Assembly: GCA_937123825.1 (NCBI GenBank)
Contig: CAKZKQ010000734.1
Coordinates: forward strand, 1-60,322
Reading direction: 5' to 3'
Source of the DNA: an uncultured Pseudomonadota bacterium
GTDB taxonomy: Bacteria; Myxococcota_A; Bradymonadia; Bradymonadales; GCA-2716585
Length of the DNA stretch: 60,322 nucleotides
Shown: piece by piece, positions 7,537-14,950 of the stretch
How positions within the stretch are numbered: position 1 is the first letter of the stretch
How the letters are laid out: each line of letters begins with the position of its first letter
Translations under genes and position numbers: made by a program
The notes under the pieces: generated by a model
The model's input: the letters and a program-made list of their open reading frames with translations, nothing else
What the model was told of the DNA's origin: nothing
Databases searched by the model: none

Positions 7537-9585
7537 ATGGATACAGATAACAGGTACTTTGAGGACCTTAGAGAGTTGCTTTACCAGGAACCAACCGAAC
7601 GAAGCTGGCAAGCATTGCAGGACATCTTGGACAATATGGAGGGCGAGTCTCTTGCCGTGGGGATCGAGTATGCCAGGGAACACATCCAATCGTGGCCCGT
7701 TGAGACACGGTTTTATCAAGGCGACTTGGAATGTTGGCTTGAAGCACCGCCTAAATGGTGGCCCCTTGTCACCAGTTTCGAACTCAACAACCGAGAAATT
7801 GAAGACAGAGACATCAAAGCGCTTGTAAAGAGCCCGCAACTGGGCTCATTGACCGTGCTCAACCTTGCCCGGAATGAGATTGAAGCAGAAGGGGCCGAAG
7901 CGCTTGCAAAGAGTCCCCACCTTACCTCTCTCTCTGTACTCAACCTGGAACTCAATTACGTGGAAAGCGAAGGGGCCAGGGCGCTGGCCAATAGCCCATA
8001 CCTGCGCTCCCTCTCCTCGCTCGATCTCTCGCTCAACGACATCAAGGATGCAGGAACCAAAGCGCTGGCCAATGCCCCTTATCTCACAGCCCTCTCAACG
8101 CTCAACTTGGAAGGCAATAATGTTGGAGATGAAGGACTCAAAGCTTTGGCACAGAGCCCACACCTCTCAAACCTCTCCACACTCAACATCAGCGACAACG
8201 CGGTAGGGTCTGAGGGGGCCAGAGCGTTGGCCAAGAACCCGCGCTTCAAATCGCTTTCTGAGTTATACCTCAACCACAACCACATTGGAGATGAAGGGCT
8301 CAAGGCACTGGCCCAAAGCCCCCATTTGTCTTCCATCTGCGCACTCAACCTCAAATCAAACATGCTCGGGGACGAAGGGGTCAAAGCACTGGCCCAAAGC
8401 CCTCATTTCCCCTCCCTCTCCAAGCTCGATCTGGGATCTAATCGGGTTGGCAATGAAGGCGCCAAAGCACTGGCCCAAAGCCTTCATTTTCCCTCCCTCT
8501 CCGAACTCGACCTCTACCACAATCAGCTCCGAGATGAAGGTGCCCAGGCTTTGGCACAGAGCCCACACCTCTCAAACATCTCCACACTCAAGCTCGGCAG
8601 CAATCTGATAGGAATCCAAGGGGCCAGAGCATTGCTCGGCAGCTCTCAACTCACAGCCCTCTCCATACTTGACCTTCGCTTTAACAAGATAGGGCAAGGG
8701 GACGTCGGAATGCTGACACAAAATCCCCATCTCACAGCCCTCTCCACACTCAACTTGAAAGGCAATGACATTGGAGATGAAGGCTTCAAGACACTGGCCA
8801 AGAGCCCGTTCCTTTGCTCTCTCACCAGGCTCGACCTCTCAAACAATCAACTCGGAGACAAGGGACTCAAAGCCTTGGCAAAGAGCCCCCACCTCTCAAA
8901 CCTCTCCACACTTGACCTCTCGCGCAACCGGATAGGAAGCGAAGGAGTCAAAGCGCTTGCAAAGAGCCCTCACTTCTCCTCTCTCTCCGCGCTTGCCCTG
9001 GCCATCAATCAGATCGGGATACAAGGCTTCGCAGCGCTCGCCCAAAGCCCACACCTCTCAAACCTATCCACACTCAACCTCGCCTGGAACGAGCTTGGAG
9101 TCGAGGCCGCCAAAATACTGATGGCAAGCCCCAGCTTTTCATCTCTCAGCGTCCTCGACCTCTCAGACAACCAACTCGGAGATGAAGGCGCCAAGCACCT
9201 CGCCAAAAACCCACATCTCACCTCTCTCTCCACACTCACACTCGACAACAACGCACTTGGAAAAGAAGCTGCTCGATTTTTACTGGCCAGCCCTCACCTC
9301 TCAAACCTTCGCACGCTTGACCTCTCAAACAATCAACTCGGAGACGAGGGTGCCCAGGACCTGGCAAACAACCCCCATGCCAACATCCTCTCCATGCTCA
9401 ACCTCTCAAACAACAACATCGGGGATAAGGGCGCCAAAGCACTGGCCAAGAGCCCACACTTCGCCTCTCTCTCCATACTGGACCTATCAGGGAACGAGAT
9501 CGAAAATGAAGGACTCAAAGCGCTCTATCAAAGTCCGTATTTGAAAGCATGCCGTCTAAAAATGTGGTGCACAATAATGGACTGA
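7537..9585 (+). CDS. Large LRR protein (682 aa)
   Basis: The start at 7537 is set by GGAG at 7527-7530 and by the leader GGAGCACgAGATG, shared with the next LRR gene; the open frame upstream to 7402 has no family match. The N-terminal domain (about residues 1-88) has FEDLRELLYQEPTE, EYAREHIQSWPVE and PPKWWPLV motifs shared by all four LRR proteins. It is followed by about 24 RI-type repeats of 24 residues, mostly of the form GDEGxKALAxSPHLSxLSxLxLxxN. There is no signal peptide or membrane segment, so a cytoplasmic binding scaffold is likely. Base composition is visibly lower in G+C (about 53-55%) than in flanking genes, and the 72-bp periodicity makes the DNA recombination-prone. The partner and function are unknown. 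Confidence 0.88.
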   Translation: MDTDNRYFEDLRELLYQEPTERSWQALQDILDNMEGESLAVGIEYAREHIQSWPVETRFYQGDLECWLEAPPKWWPLVTSFELNNREIEDRDIKALVKSPQLGSLTVLNLARNEIEAEGAEALAKSPHLTSLSVLNLELNYVESEGARALANSPYLRSLSSLDLSLNDIKDAGTKALANAPYLTALSTLNLEGNNVGDEGLKALAQSPHLSNLSTLNISDNAVGSEGARALAKNPRFKSLSELYLNHNHIGDEGLKALAQSPHLSSICALNLKSNMLGDEGVKALAQSPHFPSLSKLDLGSNRVGNEGAKALAQSLHFPSLSELDLYHNQLRDEGAQALAQSPHLSNISTLKLGSNLIGIQGARALLGSSQLTALSILDLRFNKIGQGDVGMLTQNPHLTALSTLNLKGNDIGDEGFKTLAKSPFLCSLTRLDLSNNQLGDKGLKALAKSPHLSNLSTLDLSRNRIGSEGVKALAKSPHFSSLSALALAINQIGIQGFAALAQSPHLSNLSTLNLAWNELGVEAAKILMASPSFSSLSVLDLSDNQLGDEGAKHLAKNPHLTSLSTLTLDNNALGKEAARFLLASPHLSNLRTLDLSNNQLGDEGAQDLANNPHANILSMLNLSNNNIGDKGAKALAKSPHFASLSILDLSGNEIENEGLKALYQSPYLKACRLKMWCTIMD

Positions 9586-9625
9586 AGGGCCTCAGGCCAA
9601 CCTTGACCGATCTCAGGAGCACAAG

Positions 9626-11008
9626 ATGGCAATGGACGACAAACACTTTGAGGGGCTTAGAGAGCTGCTTTACCAGGAGCCTACCGAACAGAACTGGTAT
9701 GAGTTGCTGGACACCTTGGATTTGATGGAGGGAGAGCCCCTTGCCATCGGGCTGGAGTATGCCAGAGAGCACATCCAATCATGGCCTGTTGAAATGTGCT
9801 CTTGTAAAGGCACGCAGGACCAGTGGCTCCAAACCCCTCCGAAGTGGTGGCCTCTTGTCAAAACACTCCACATCAATGGCCACAAAATCGGAGATGAAGG
9901 CGCCAAAGCACTGGCGAGGAGCCCCTATCTTACTTCTCTCTCCGCGCTCAGCCTCAGAGCCAACCACATTGGGGTTGAAGGAGCAGAAGCGTTGGCCAGC
10001 AGCCCCTACCTCACTTCTCTCTCCACACTCGATCTGGCGTTCAACAAGATCAAAGATGAGGGAATTAAAGCGCTGGCAAAGAGTTCCCATTTGCCTGCAC
10101 TTACCAAGCTTATATTGATCAACAATCGCATTAAGTATGAGGGGGCCGTAGTATTGGCAAACTCCCCCATTCTGGCATCTCTTTCCGCGCTCAACCTAGA
10201 ACACAACCGCATTGGAGATGAAGGCGCCAAAGCACTGGCGAAGAGCTCTCACCTTACCTCTCTCTCAACGCTCAACCTGAGAACCAACCACATTGGAGAT
10301 GAAGGACTCAAAGCATTGGTCAACAGTCCTCACCTACCCTCACTCTCCGATTTATGCATCCACAACAACGACGTCAGCTACGAGGGGGTCAGAGCATTGG
10401 TCAACAGCCCCAGGCTTGCATCTCTCTCCGCACTCAGCCTGGGGCACAACGAGCTCGGAGACGAAGGCGTCAAAGCACTGGTAAGCAGCCCGCACACCAC
10501 CTCGATCTCATTCCTTGGTCTGTCAGGCAACCGGATTGGAAATGAAGGCGTCAAGGCACTGGCAGCGAGCCCTCATCTCAAATCGCTCTCCTCGCTCAGT
10601 CTCTTATGCAACGAGATTGGGGTTGAAGGCGCCAAGGCCCTCGCACAAAGTTCAAGCTCCAAATCCCTTTCCATACTCCGTCTCTCGATCAACCAGATCG
10701 GTGATGAAGGTGCCAAAGCGCTTGCCAATAGCCCTCACCTCAAAGCCCTCTCCACATTGAATCTCGACGAAAATGACATCGGAGATGAAGGGGCCAAGGC
10801 TCTCGCAAATAGTAAGCACCTCACTTTCCTCTCCCGTTTAGACCTCAGCTACAACAGACTTGGAAATGAAGGGGCCAAGGCGCTCGCCAACAGCCCACAC
10901 CTCAAATCCCTCTCAGAGTTAGATCTCCGCGACAACCAAATAGGCCGTGAAGGATTCGAAGCCCTGGACAATAGCCCCTACCTGAGAGCGTGCCGCGTGG
11001 AAAAATAG
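9626..11008 (+). CDS. LRR protein (460 aa)
   Basis: ATG at 9626 with AGGAG at 9615-9619 (6-nt spacing), only 40 bp after the previous LRR stop, so probably the same operon. It has the shared N-terminal domain (FEGLRELLYQEPTEQNW, then YAREHIQSWPVE, then PPKWWPLVKTL; residues 1 to about 80) and about 15 RI-type 24-residue repeats ending in SPYLRACRVEK. A 129-bp block at 10463-10591 is 122/129 identical to 12026-12154 in the next gene, which indicates recent exchange between the two. It has no export signal. It is a paralogue of the flanking LRR proteins, and its role is unknown. Confidence 0.88.
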   Translation: MAMDDKHFEGLRELLYQEPTEQNWYELLDTLDLMEGEPLAIGLEYAREHIQSWPVEMCSCKGTQDQWLQTPPKWWPLVKTLHINGHKIGDEGAKALARSPYLTSLSALSLRANHIGVEGAEALASSPYLTSLSTLDLAFNKIKDEGIKALAKSSHLPALTKLILINNRIKYEGAVVLANSPILASLSALNLEHNRIGDEGAKALAKSSHLTSLSTLNLRTNHIGDEGLKALVNSPHLPSLSDLCIHNNDVSYEGVRALVNSPRLASLSALSLGHNELGDEGVKALVSSPHTTSISFLGLSGNRIGNEGVKALAASPHLKSLSSLSLLCNEIGVEGAKALAQSSSSKSLSILRLSINQIGDEGAKALANSPHLKALSTLNLDENDIGDEGAKALANSKHLTFLSRLDLSYNRLGNEGAKALANSPHLKSLSELDLRDNQIGREGFEALDNSPYLRACRVEK

Positions 11009-11107
11009 AGCGCGTCATTCATTGAAAACCGACAGGCAGACCAACAGTTCAAACCCCATTCCCCACAACCCGTCTTGAAGTGACCCAACAAACCTCAAAG
11101 GCACAAG

Positions 11108-12328
11108 ATGACCACGAACGACAAACACTTTGAGGGACTCAGAAAACTGGTTTACCAGGCTCCAACAGAGCAAAGCTGGTACGAGTTGCTGAACATCTTG
11201 GATTTGATGGAGGGGGAATCGCTGGCAATGGGGATCGAGTATGTCAGGGAACACATCCAATCATGGCCGGTGGAAGCACGATCCTATCGATGCCCACTGA
11301 ACCAGTTCCTCAAAGCCCCTCCCAAAGGGTGGCCCTTGATAAAAACACTCTTCCTCCGGGGCAGCGAGATCAGAGGTGAAGGCATTCAATCCATCGCCAA
11401 GAGCCCTCACCTCTCATCGATTCACACGCTCAACCTCAGCGGCAACGGGATAGGAAACAAAGGGGTTGAAGCATTGGCCAATAGCCCATACCTCCAATCC
11501 CTCTACAGCCTCGACCTGAGCTATAACGGGATTGGCCACGAAGGCGCCAAAGCACTGGCAAACAGTCCTCACCTCTCAAACCTCTCCACCTTGAAACTCT
11601 CCAACAACGGTGTCGGAAGTGAAGGGACAAGGGCTTTGGTCAAGAGCCCTCACTTAGCATCGCTGACCACACTTGAACTCAGGGGCAATCAAATCGGAGA
11701 TGAAGGCGCCAAAGCGCTGGAAAATGGCTCTGCCCTCCGCGCTCTCTCCGCCCTGAACCTCTGCAACAACCAGATAAAAGGCGAAGGCGCCATCGCGCTG
11801 GCCAATAGCCCGCACCTGGCATCTGTCTCGACCCTGGAACTCTCGGGCAACCCCATTGGAGACGAAGGCCTTAAAGCACTGTTAAAGAGCCCATACCTCG
11901 CCTCAATCTCCATCCTCCGCCTCTCAAACAGCCACATCGGAGATGAAGGACTCAAAGCGCTGGCCAATAGTCCATATCTGGCATCTATCTCAATCCTGGA
12001 ACTTTACGACAACGCCATTGGAGATGAAGGCGTCAAAACACTGGTAAGCAGCCCGCACATCACCTCGATCTCGTTCCTTGGTCTGTCAGACAACCAGATT
12101 GGAAATGAAGGCATCAAGGCACTGGCAGCGAGCCCTCATCTCAAATCACTCTCCACCCTCCGCCTCTCAAACAATCACATTGGATATGAAGGGATCAGGG
12201 CTCTGGCAGACAGCCTCCACCTCAGCGCTCTCTCCACGTTGGAGCTCTACGACAACAATATGGGAGACGAAGGGCTGAAAGCCCTGGGCGATAGCCCCTA
12301 CCTGAGAACGTGCCATGTGGACATGTAG
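11108..12328 (+). CDS. LRR protein (406 aa)
   Basis: The third tandem plus-strand LRR gene, starting at ATG 11108 with AAAGG six bases upstream and the same GCACAAGATG leader. The N-terminal domain is slightly degenerate (LRKLVYQAPTE; PPKGWPLIKTL instead of PPKWWPLV), so one Trp of the usual pair is Gly. About 13 RI-type repeats follow. The C-terminus SPYLRTCHVDM and the following 3' flank are copied at the LRR relic at 7.4 kb. With its neighbours it forms a head-to-tail array of paralogues that grew by duplication. No enzymatic domain, signal peptide or membrane helix is visible. Confidence 0.88.
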   Translation: MTTNDKHFEGLRKLVYQAPTEQSWYELLNILDLMEGESLAMGIEYVREHIQSWPVEARSYRCPLNQFLKAPPKGWPLIKTLFLRGSEIRGEGIQSIAKSPHLSSIHTLNLSGNGIGNKGVEALANSPYLQSLYSLDLSYNGIGHEGAKALANSPHLSNLSTLKLSNNGVGSEGTRALVKSPHLASLTTLELRGNQIGDEGAKALENGSALRALSALNLCNNQIKGEGAIALANSPHLASVSTLELSGNPIGDEGLKALLKSPYLASISILRLSNSHIGDEGLKALANSPYLASISILELYDNAIGDEGVKTLVSSPHITSISFLGLSDNQIGNEGIKALAASPHLKSLSTLRLSNNHIGYEGIRALADSLHLSALSTLELYDNNMGDEGLKALGDSPYLRTCHVDM

Positions 12329-12353
12329 AGCACACCAGCGCCCCAAAACACGC
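12296..12353 (+). repeat. 58-bp perfect direct repeat, copy 2
   Basis: Identical to 7383-7440. It spans the 3' end of the third LRR gene, its stop codon and 25 bp of flank. It is the source or sister of the relic end. Confidence 0.9.
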
Positions 12354-12418
12354 TGACGGTCAATCGATTGACGTGCCCCACGCAAACCCCAGGCACTTCA
12401 AAAAGAGCAAAAAGGTCG

Positions 12419-12455
12419 CGTGTTTGGAGCGAGCAATAACGGGTGGCAGGGGCCG
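12419..12455 (+). repeat. Degenerate left end of the 110-bp repeat
   Basis: Starts GTTTGGAGCGAGCAA and matches the first roughly 35 bases of the 110-bp family. It is preceded by the same A/G-rich lead (TTCAAAAAGAGCAAAAAG). The rest of the element is not recognisable, so this is a truncated copy. Confidence 0.55.
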
Positions 12456-12544
12456 AAGTTCTCAACGATGACCCACTGGCCGCCAAGCCGCCTCAGGCCT
12501 CACACAAACCCAAGCAATTCAAAAAAAGAGAGACAAAGCCACGG

Positions 12545-12654
12545 GTTTGGGGCGAGCAATGATGGATGCTAGAGGCCTCAGGACGAGTGAAGCCATAGCA
12601 GCGCTATTGCGAACGAGTTCTGTGGCCTATAGCGCCATCAGGGCCGCCCCAAAC
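12545..12654 (+). repeat. 110-bp dispersed repeat, copy 1
   Basis: It begins GTTTGGGGCG and ends CGCCCCAAAC, a perfect 10-bp terminal inverted repeat. It carries an internal 24-bp segment (12590-12613) identical in both copies and centred on the near-palindrome ATAGCAGCGCTAT. It has 87 of 110 positions identical to 17848-17957 and exactly the same length. A run of A/G-rich sequence (TTCAAAAAAAGAGAG) precedes it, as in copy 2. Confidence 0.85.
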
Positions 12655-12987
12655 AAGAACCGCTTGTGGGGAGGTGCTTGGTGCCACCTCCCCACAAGGG
12701 ATCCTTTTCAACATTTGTGGATTCATTTTCGGACCACCCAAAGGAGGTGGTCTGACAGCATTCAAATCGAACCATTCAAGACGTCGCGCCTCTGGAAGGC
12801 GAGCGGAGGGTGCAGGTGGGGTGGGGTAGGTTTGCACCGTTGCGCATGAACCTGCCCTGGGTCTGCACCGACCATCGCCATCGGGAGAGCATTTGTGCGG
12901 CCAACACAGACCGGGGGCGCTTTCATGTGGCCTGAGGGGGCAATGTGTCCGCCCAGGTCACCTCAAAACACGCTTGGTCTGGTTTTC

Positions 12988-13038
12988 GCGCCGCTGACCC
13001 ACCAACAACATCCATTCAATCAATCGGGTCAGCGGCGC
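12988..13038. repeat. 13-bp perfect inverted repeat
   Basis: GCGCCGCTGACCC at 12988-13000 is matched by its exact reverse complement at 13026-13038, with a 25-nt AC-rich loop. It could form a stable hairpin on either strand. No T-tract follows, and no gene ends within 650 bp upstream on the plus strand. Confidence 0.6.
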
Positions 13039-13260
13039 TTGATGACATTCATCATCGCACCAGCCATTTCACATCCATCGTCACCATTGTGTGGCCGCTT
13101 GACGCCAACATTCCATCAGCATTCAAAGCGCATCAAAGCAGCCCATTCAATCCGCACCCGCACCGCACTCGCACCAGCATCCAACAACATTCCATCAGGC
13201 ACACATTTCACATCCGCACAGCACAACAACACCATCCACAACCATTCATCATTCGCAGCG
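13000..13260 (+). promoter_or_regulatory. C-rich, G-poor stretch (possible Rho utilisation region)
   Basis: The plus strand is dominated by C, A and T (CATTCCATCAG, CACACATTTCACATCC and similar) with few G. For example, 13201-13260 holds about five G. Strong C-over-G skew with low structure is the known signature of Rho loading sites. Its position beyond the plus-strand LRR array and before the convergent carD fits a terminator for read-through transcripts. This is inferred from composition alone. Confidence 0.35.
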
Positions 13261-13403
13261 CGCACAGGTGTCCTTGGGGTCATCATCAATCGACCCTTGG
13301 GGACCTTGTGACATTCAGGGGAAAAGAGGGCTGTTGGGGGCCGCATCATTCATCATCGGCGTTGTGGCCGTTGGCTCCCATCAGCGCGTTCATTGGCATA
13401 GAC

Positions 13404-13473
13404 GCCCCCCCTGGGGGCTTTATTCAGCGCGCGCCATATTTTCTCAAGGGACGCCGTTGTGGTGGGCGTCCTT
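13404..13473. terminator. Hairpins downstream of carD
   Basis: Two GC-rich hairpins lie just past the carD stop on the minus strand. GGACGCC and GGCGTCC frame an 8-9 nt loop at about 13451-13473, and GCCCCC/GGGGGC at about 13405-13419 is followed by TTTATT on the plus strand. The pair could terminate transcription from both sides. The T-tracts are weak. Confidence 0.4.
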
Positions 13474-13484
13474 TGTTCCTTCAA

Positions 13485-13967
13485 TCAGTTGAAGATGTGG
13501 TCGATTTCCTCTTCGACCGCTTCCTTGGAGGCGCTCTTGGCGATGGAGAGCTCCTGGATGATGAGGCGACGGGCGGTGTCGAGCATGCGACGCTCACCAA
13601 AAGAGAGCTCCTTGTCGAGTTTGCGCAGGTTGAGGTCGCGCAGGACCTCGGCAATCTCGTGGATGGAGCCGGTCTTCATCTTCTCATCGTAGGAGCGGTA
13701 GCGCCGCACCCAGGTTTCATCACTGATGTTCACGTCCCTGGCGCGCAGGATCCCGTAGACATCGGCCACCTCGTCGGTGTCGATGACCTGACGCAGGCCC
13801 ACGGACTCCAGCTTCTCCAGCGGGATCATGATCTTCTTGTTCGAGTCGAGGACCTTGAGCACGTAAAAGGTCATGTGGCGTCCCATGACTTCTTTGGACT
13901 CAATGGCCGTAAACTCCGCGACACCCTGGGCGGGATAAACGGCCAGGTCACCGATCTTCGGCGTCAT
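13485..13967 (-). CDS. carD: CarD/CdnL family RNA polymerase-binding transcription factor
   Basis: The 160-residue product has the N-terminal Tudor-like RNAP-interaction domain (MTPKIGDLAVYPAQGV to about residue 65) and the C-terminal helical DNA-contacting domain (RSYDEKMKTGSIHEIAEVLRDL to the end). The length matches the short CdnL type of Myxococcus rather than the HMGA-tailed CarD. CdnL stabilises open complexes at rRNA and other sigma-A promoters and is essential in Myxococcus. I set the start at the ATG at 13967 because GGAG lies seven bases upstream. An ATG at 14000 with GGAGG close by would add 11 residues. It is monocistronic, with hairpins on its 3' side. Confidence 0.93.
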   Translation of the reverse strand: MTPKIGDLAVYPAQGVAEFTAIESKEVMGRHMTFYVLKVLDSNKKIMIPLEKLESVGLRQVIDTDEVADVYGILRARDVNISDETWVRRYRSYDEKMKTGSIHEIAEVLRDLNLRKLDKELSFGERRMLDTARRLIIQELSIAKSASKEAVEEEIDHIFN

Positions 13968-14370
13968 ATCGTCACTCCTGAGTTGGCTCGCCGCCGACAT
14001 GGGGCCTCCTTCGTCATGCAAAAGGTCCGCTGGTCGGCCGCAGGGGAATGAACGGCTGACCCAATCCAAGGCGCCTGTTCCCCATCTCCTGCCTTAATAT
14101 AGCACAACAACAACACAGCGCGGCAGAAGATGTGGACCGATGGCCTACATCCCCACATATCCAAGAGCTGTGCCAAAACTTCGAAAAAATCCGTCGACGT
14201 GAAAAAATGCTTCCCCAAGCAAATCAAGCCCCTGAACCAGGGGCTTGTGGGAAGATCGGCCTCAAGGAAGGATTCTGACCGATCCACGCGGGTGATAACT
14301 GCAGACGCCACTTTGGGTGGCCACTGAAGTGACCACTTGTGGTGCCTGCACCCACCACCTCCAAAAAACG
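13968..14370. other. carD upstream region
   Basis: 403 bp without a gene. It contains the hairpin at 14225-14247 and, on the minus strand, an AT-rich patch (TGCTATATT, near 14092-14100) that could be the -10 of a carD promoter; I found no convincing -35. Confidence 0.4.
14225..14247 (-). terminator. Perfect 10-bp hairpin, likely terminator
   Basis: CAAGCCCCTG and CAGGGGCTTG flank a 3-nt loop. Read on the minus strand it is followed by ATTTGCTT. It lies 124 bp downstream of the small minus-strand gene at 14371-14706, which it probably terminates. Confidence 0.55.
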
Positions 14371-14706
14371 TCAGGCGTTTTTCTTGAGGCTGTCGTGGAG
14401 ATCGACCAGGCGCGTGATCTTGAAGGTCATCAGCTTGGCCTTGTAGTCGGCGTTGGGCTTGGTGAACTTCATGCCCACGATGGCGTCCACGAGGTTCTCT
14501 TTGCCACCGAAGTCGCTGCTGACGCGGGTGCTGACGGCGTTGAGGCGCAGGAGCTTCTTGTTGCTGATCGACAGCAGGCGCTGACGGAAGTCGTCGTCGC
14601 CTTCGCCCTCGATGCGCTCGATGATCGAGCCGGCGAGCTTGTCGACGAGCTTCTCTTTGGAACCAAAGTCACGTTTGACGATCTGAAGGGGGCTGAGCTT
14701 GGCCAT
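14371..14706 (-). CDS. Small protein with internal duplication (111 aa)
   Basis: The start at 14706 is set by GGAGAGAG just upstream. The frame continues further 5' but becomes low-complexity. The 111-residue, Lys/Leu-rich product contains two copies of a unit of about 50 residues: DFGSKEKLVD at 13-22 matches DFGGKENLVD at 65-74, and the helices that follow (RLLSISNKKLLRL and KLMTFKITRLVDL) also correspond. No signal peptide, Cys or catalytic motif is visible. The composition suggests a compact helical cytoplasmic protein, perhaps nucleic-acid binding, but I do not recognise the family. It stands alone between carD and a PPIase. Confidence 0.75.
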   Translation of the reverse strand: MAKLSPLQIVKRDFGSKEKLVDKLAGSIIERIEGEGDDDFRQRLLSISNKKLLRLNAVSTRVSSDFGGKENLVDAIVGMKFTKPNADYKAKLMTFKITRLVDLHDSLKKNA

Positions 14707-14950
14707 GATCTCTCTCCACTGTGCGGTCACGTCATCACGATGGTGCGCCCTGTCCAACCGTATGCCACGTGTCCCGAACATGGACATGGCGCCTTGACGG
14801 CGCCACATTAACAAATCTAATGGTGGTCCCTGATCGCTATGGGCGCGGCCATCAGGGAACCTGAAACGTTTGCGGACGCGCACGGCGAGCCACAAGCGGG
14901 GCAAGCTTCTACCACGGCCCCCCGATGGAGGCAAGGAGCCTTTGAAGAAG

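Larger units (their letters stand above)
12329..13484. other. Long gene-free region after the LRR array
   Basis: About 1.16 kb with no gene I can support. In order it holds the tail of the 58-bp repeat, a degenerate left end of the 110-bp repeat (about 12419-12455), a complete 110-bp repeat (12545-12654), a 13-bp inverted repeat (12988-13000 and 13026-13038), a G-poor C/A-rich stretch (13000-13260) and GC-rich hairpins before carD. Open frames here are short or antisense to carD and lack recognisable domains. Confidence 0.6.

Noticed and set aside
7537..12328. 72-bp periodic repeats that could be mistaken for a tandem or CRISPR-like array
   Set aside because: The period is exactly three times 24 codons of the LRR proteins. 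Units are in frame, of variable sequence and without spacers.
12329..13484. tRNA or small RNA gene in the LRR 3' region
   Set aside because: A GGTTCGA-like T-loop or cloverleaf could not be assembled. The only structured pieces are the 110-bp repeat and simple hairpins.
12945..14051. Open frame of 368 codons running through the pre-carD region
   Set aside because: It is antisense to carD for its second half, and its first half is Ser/His-rich low-complexity.
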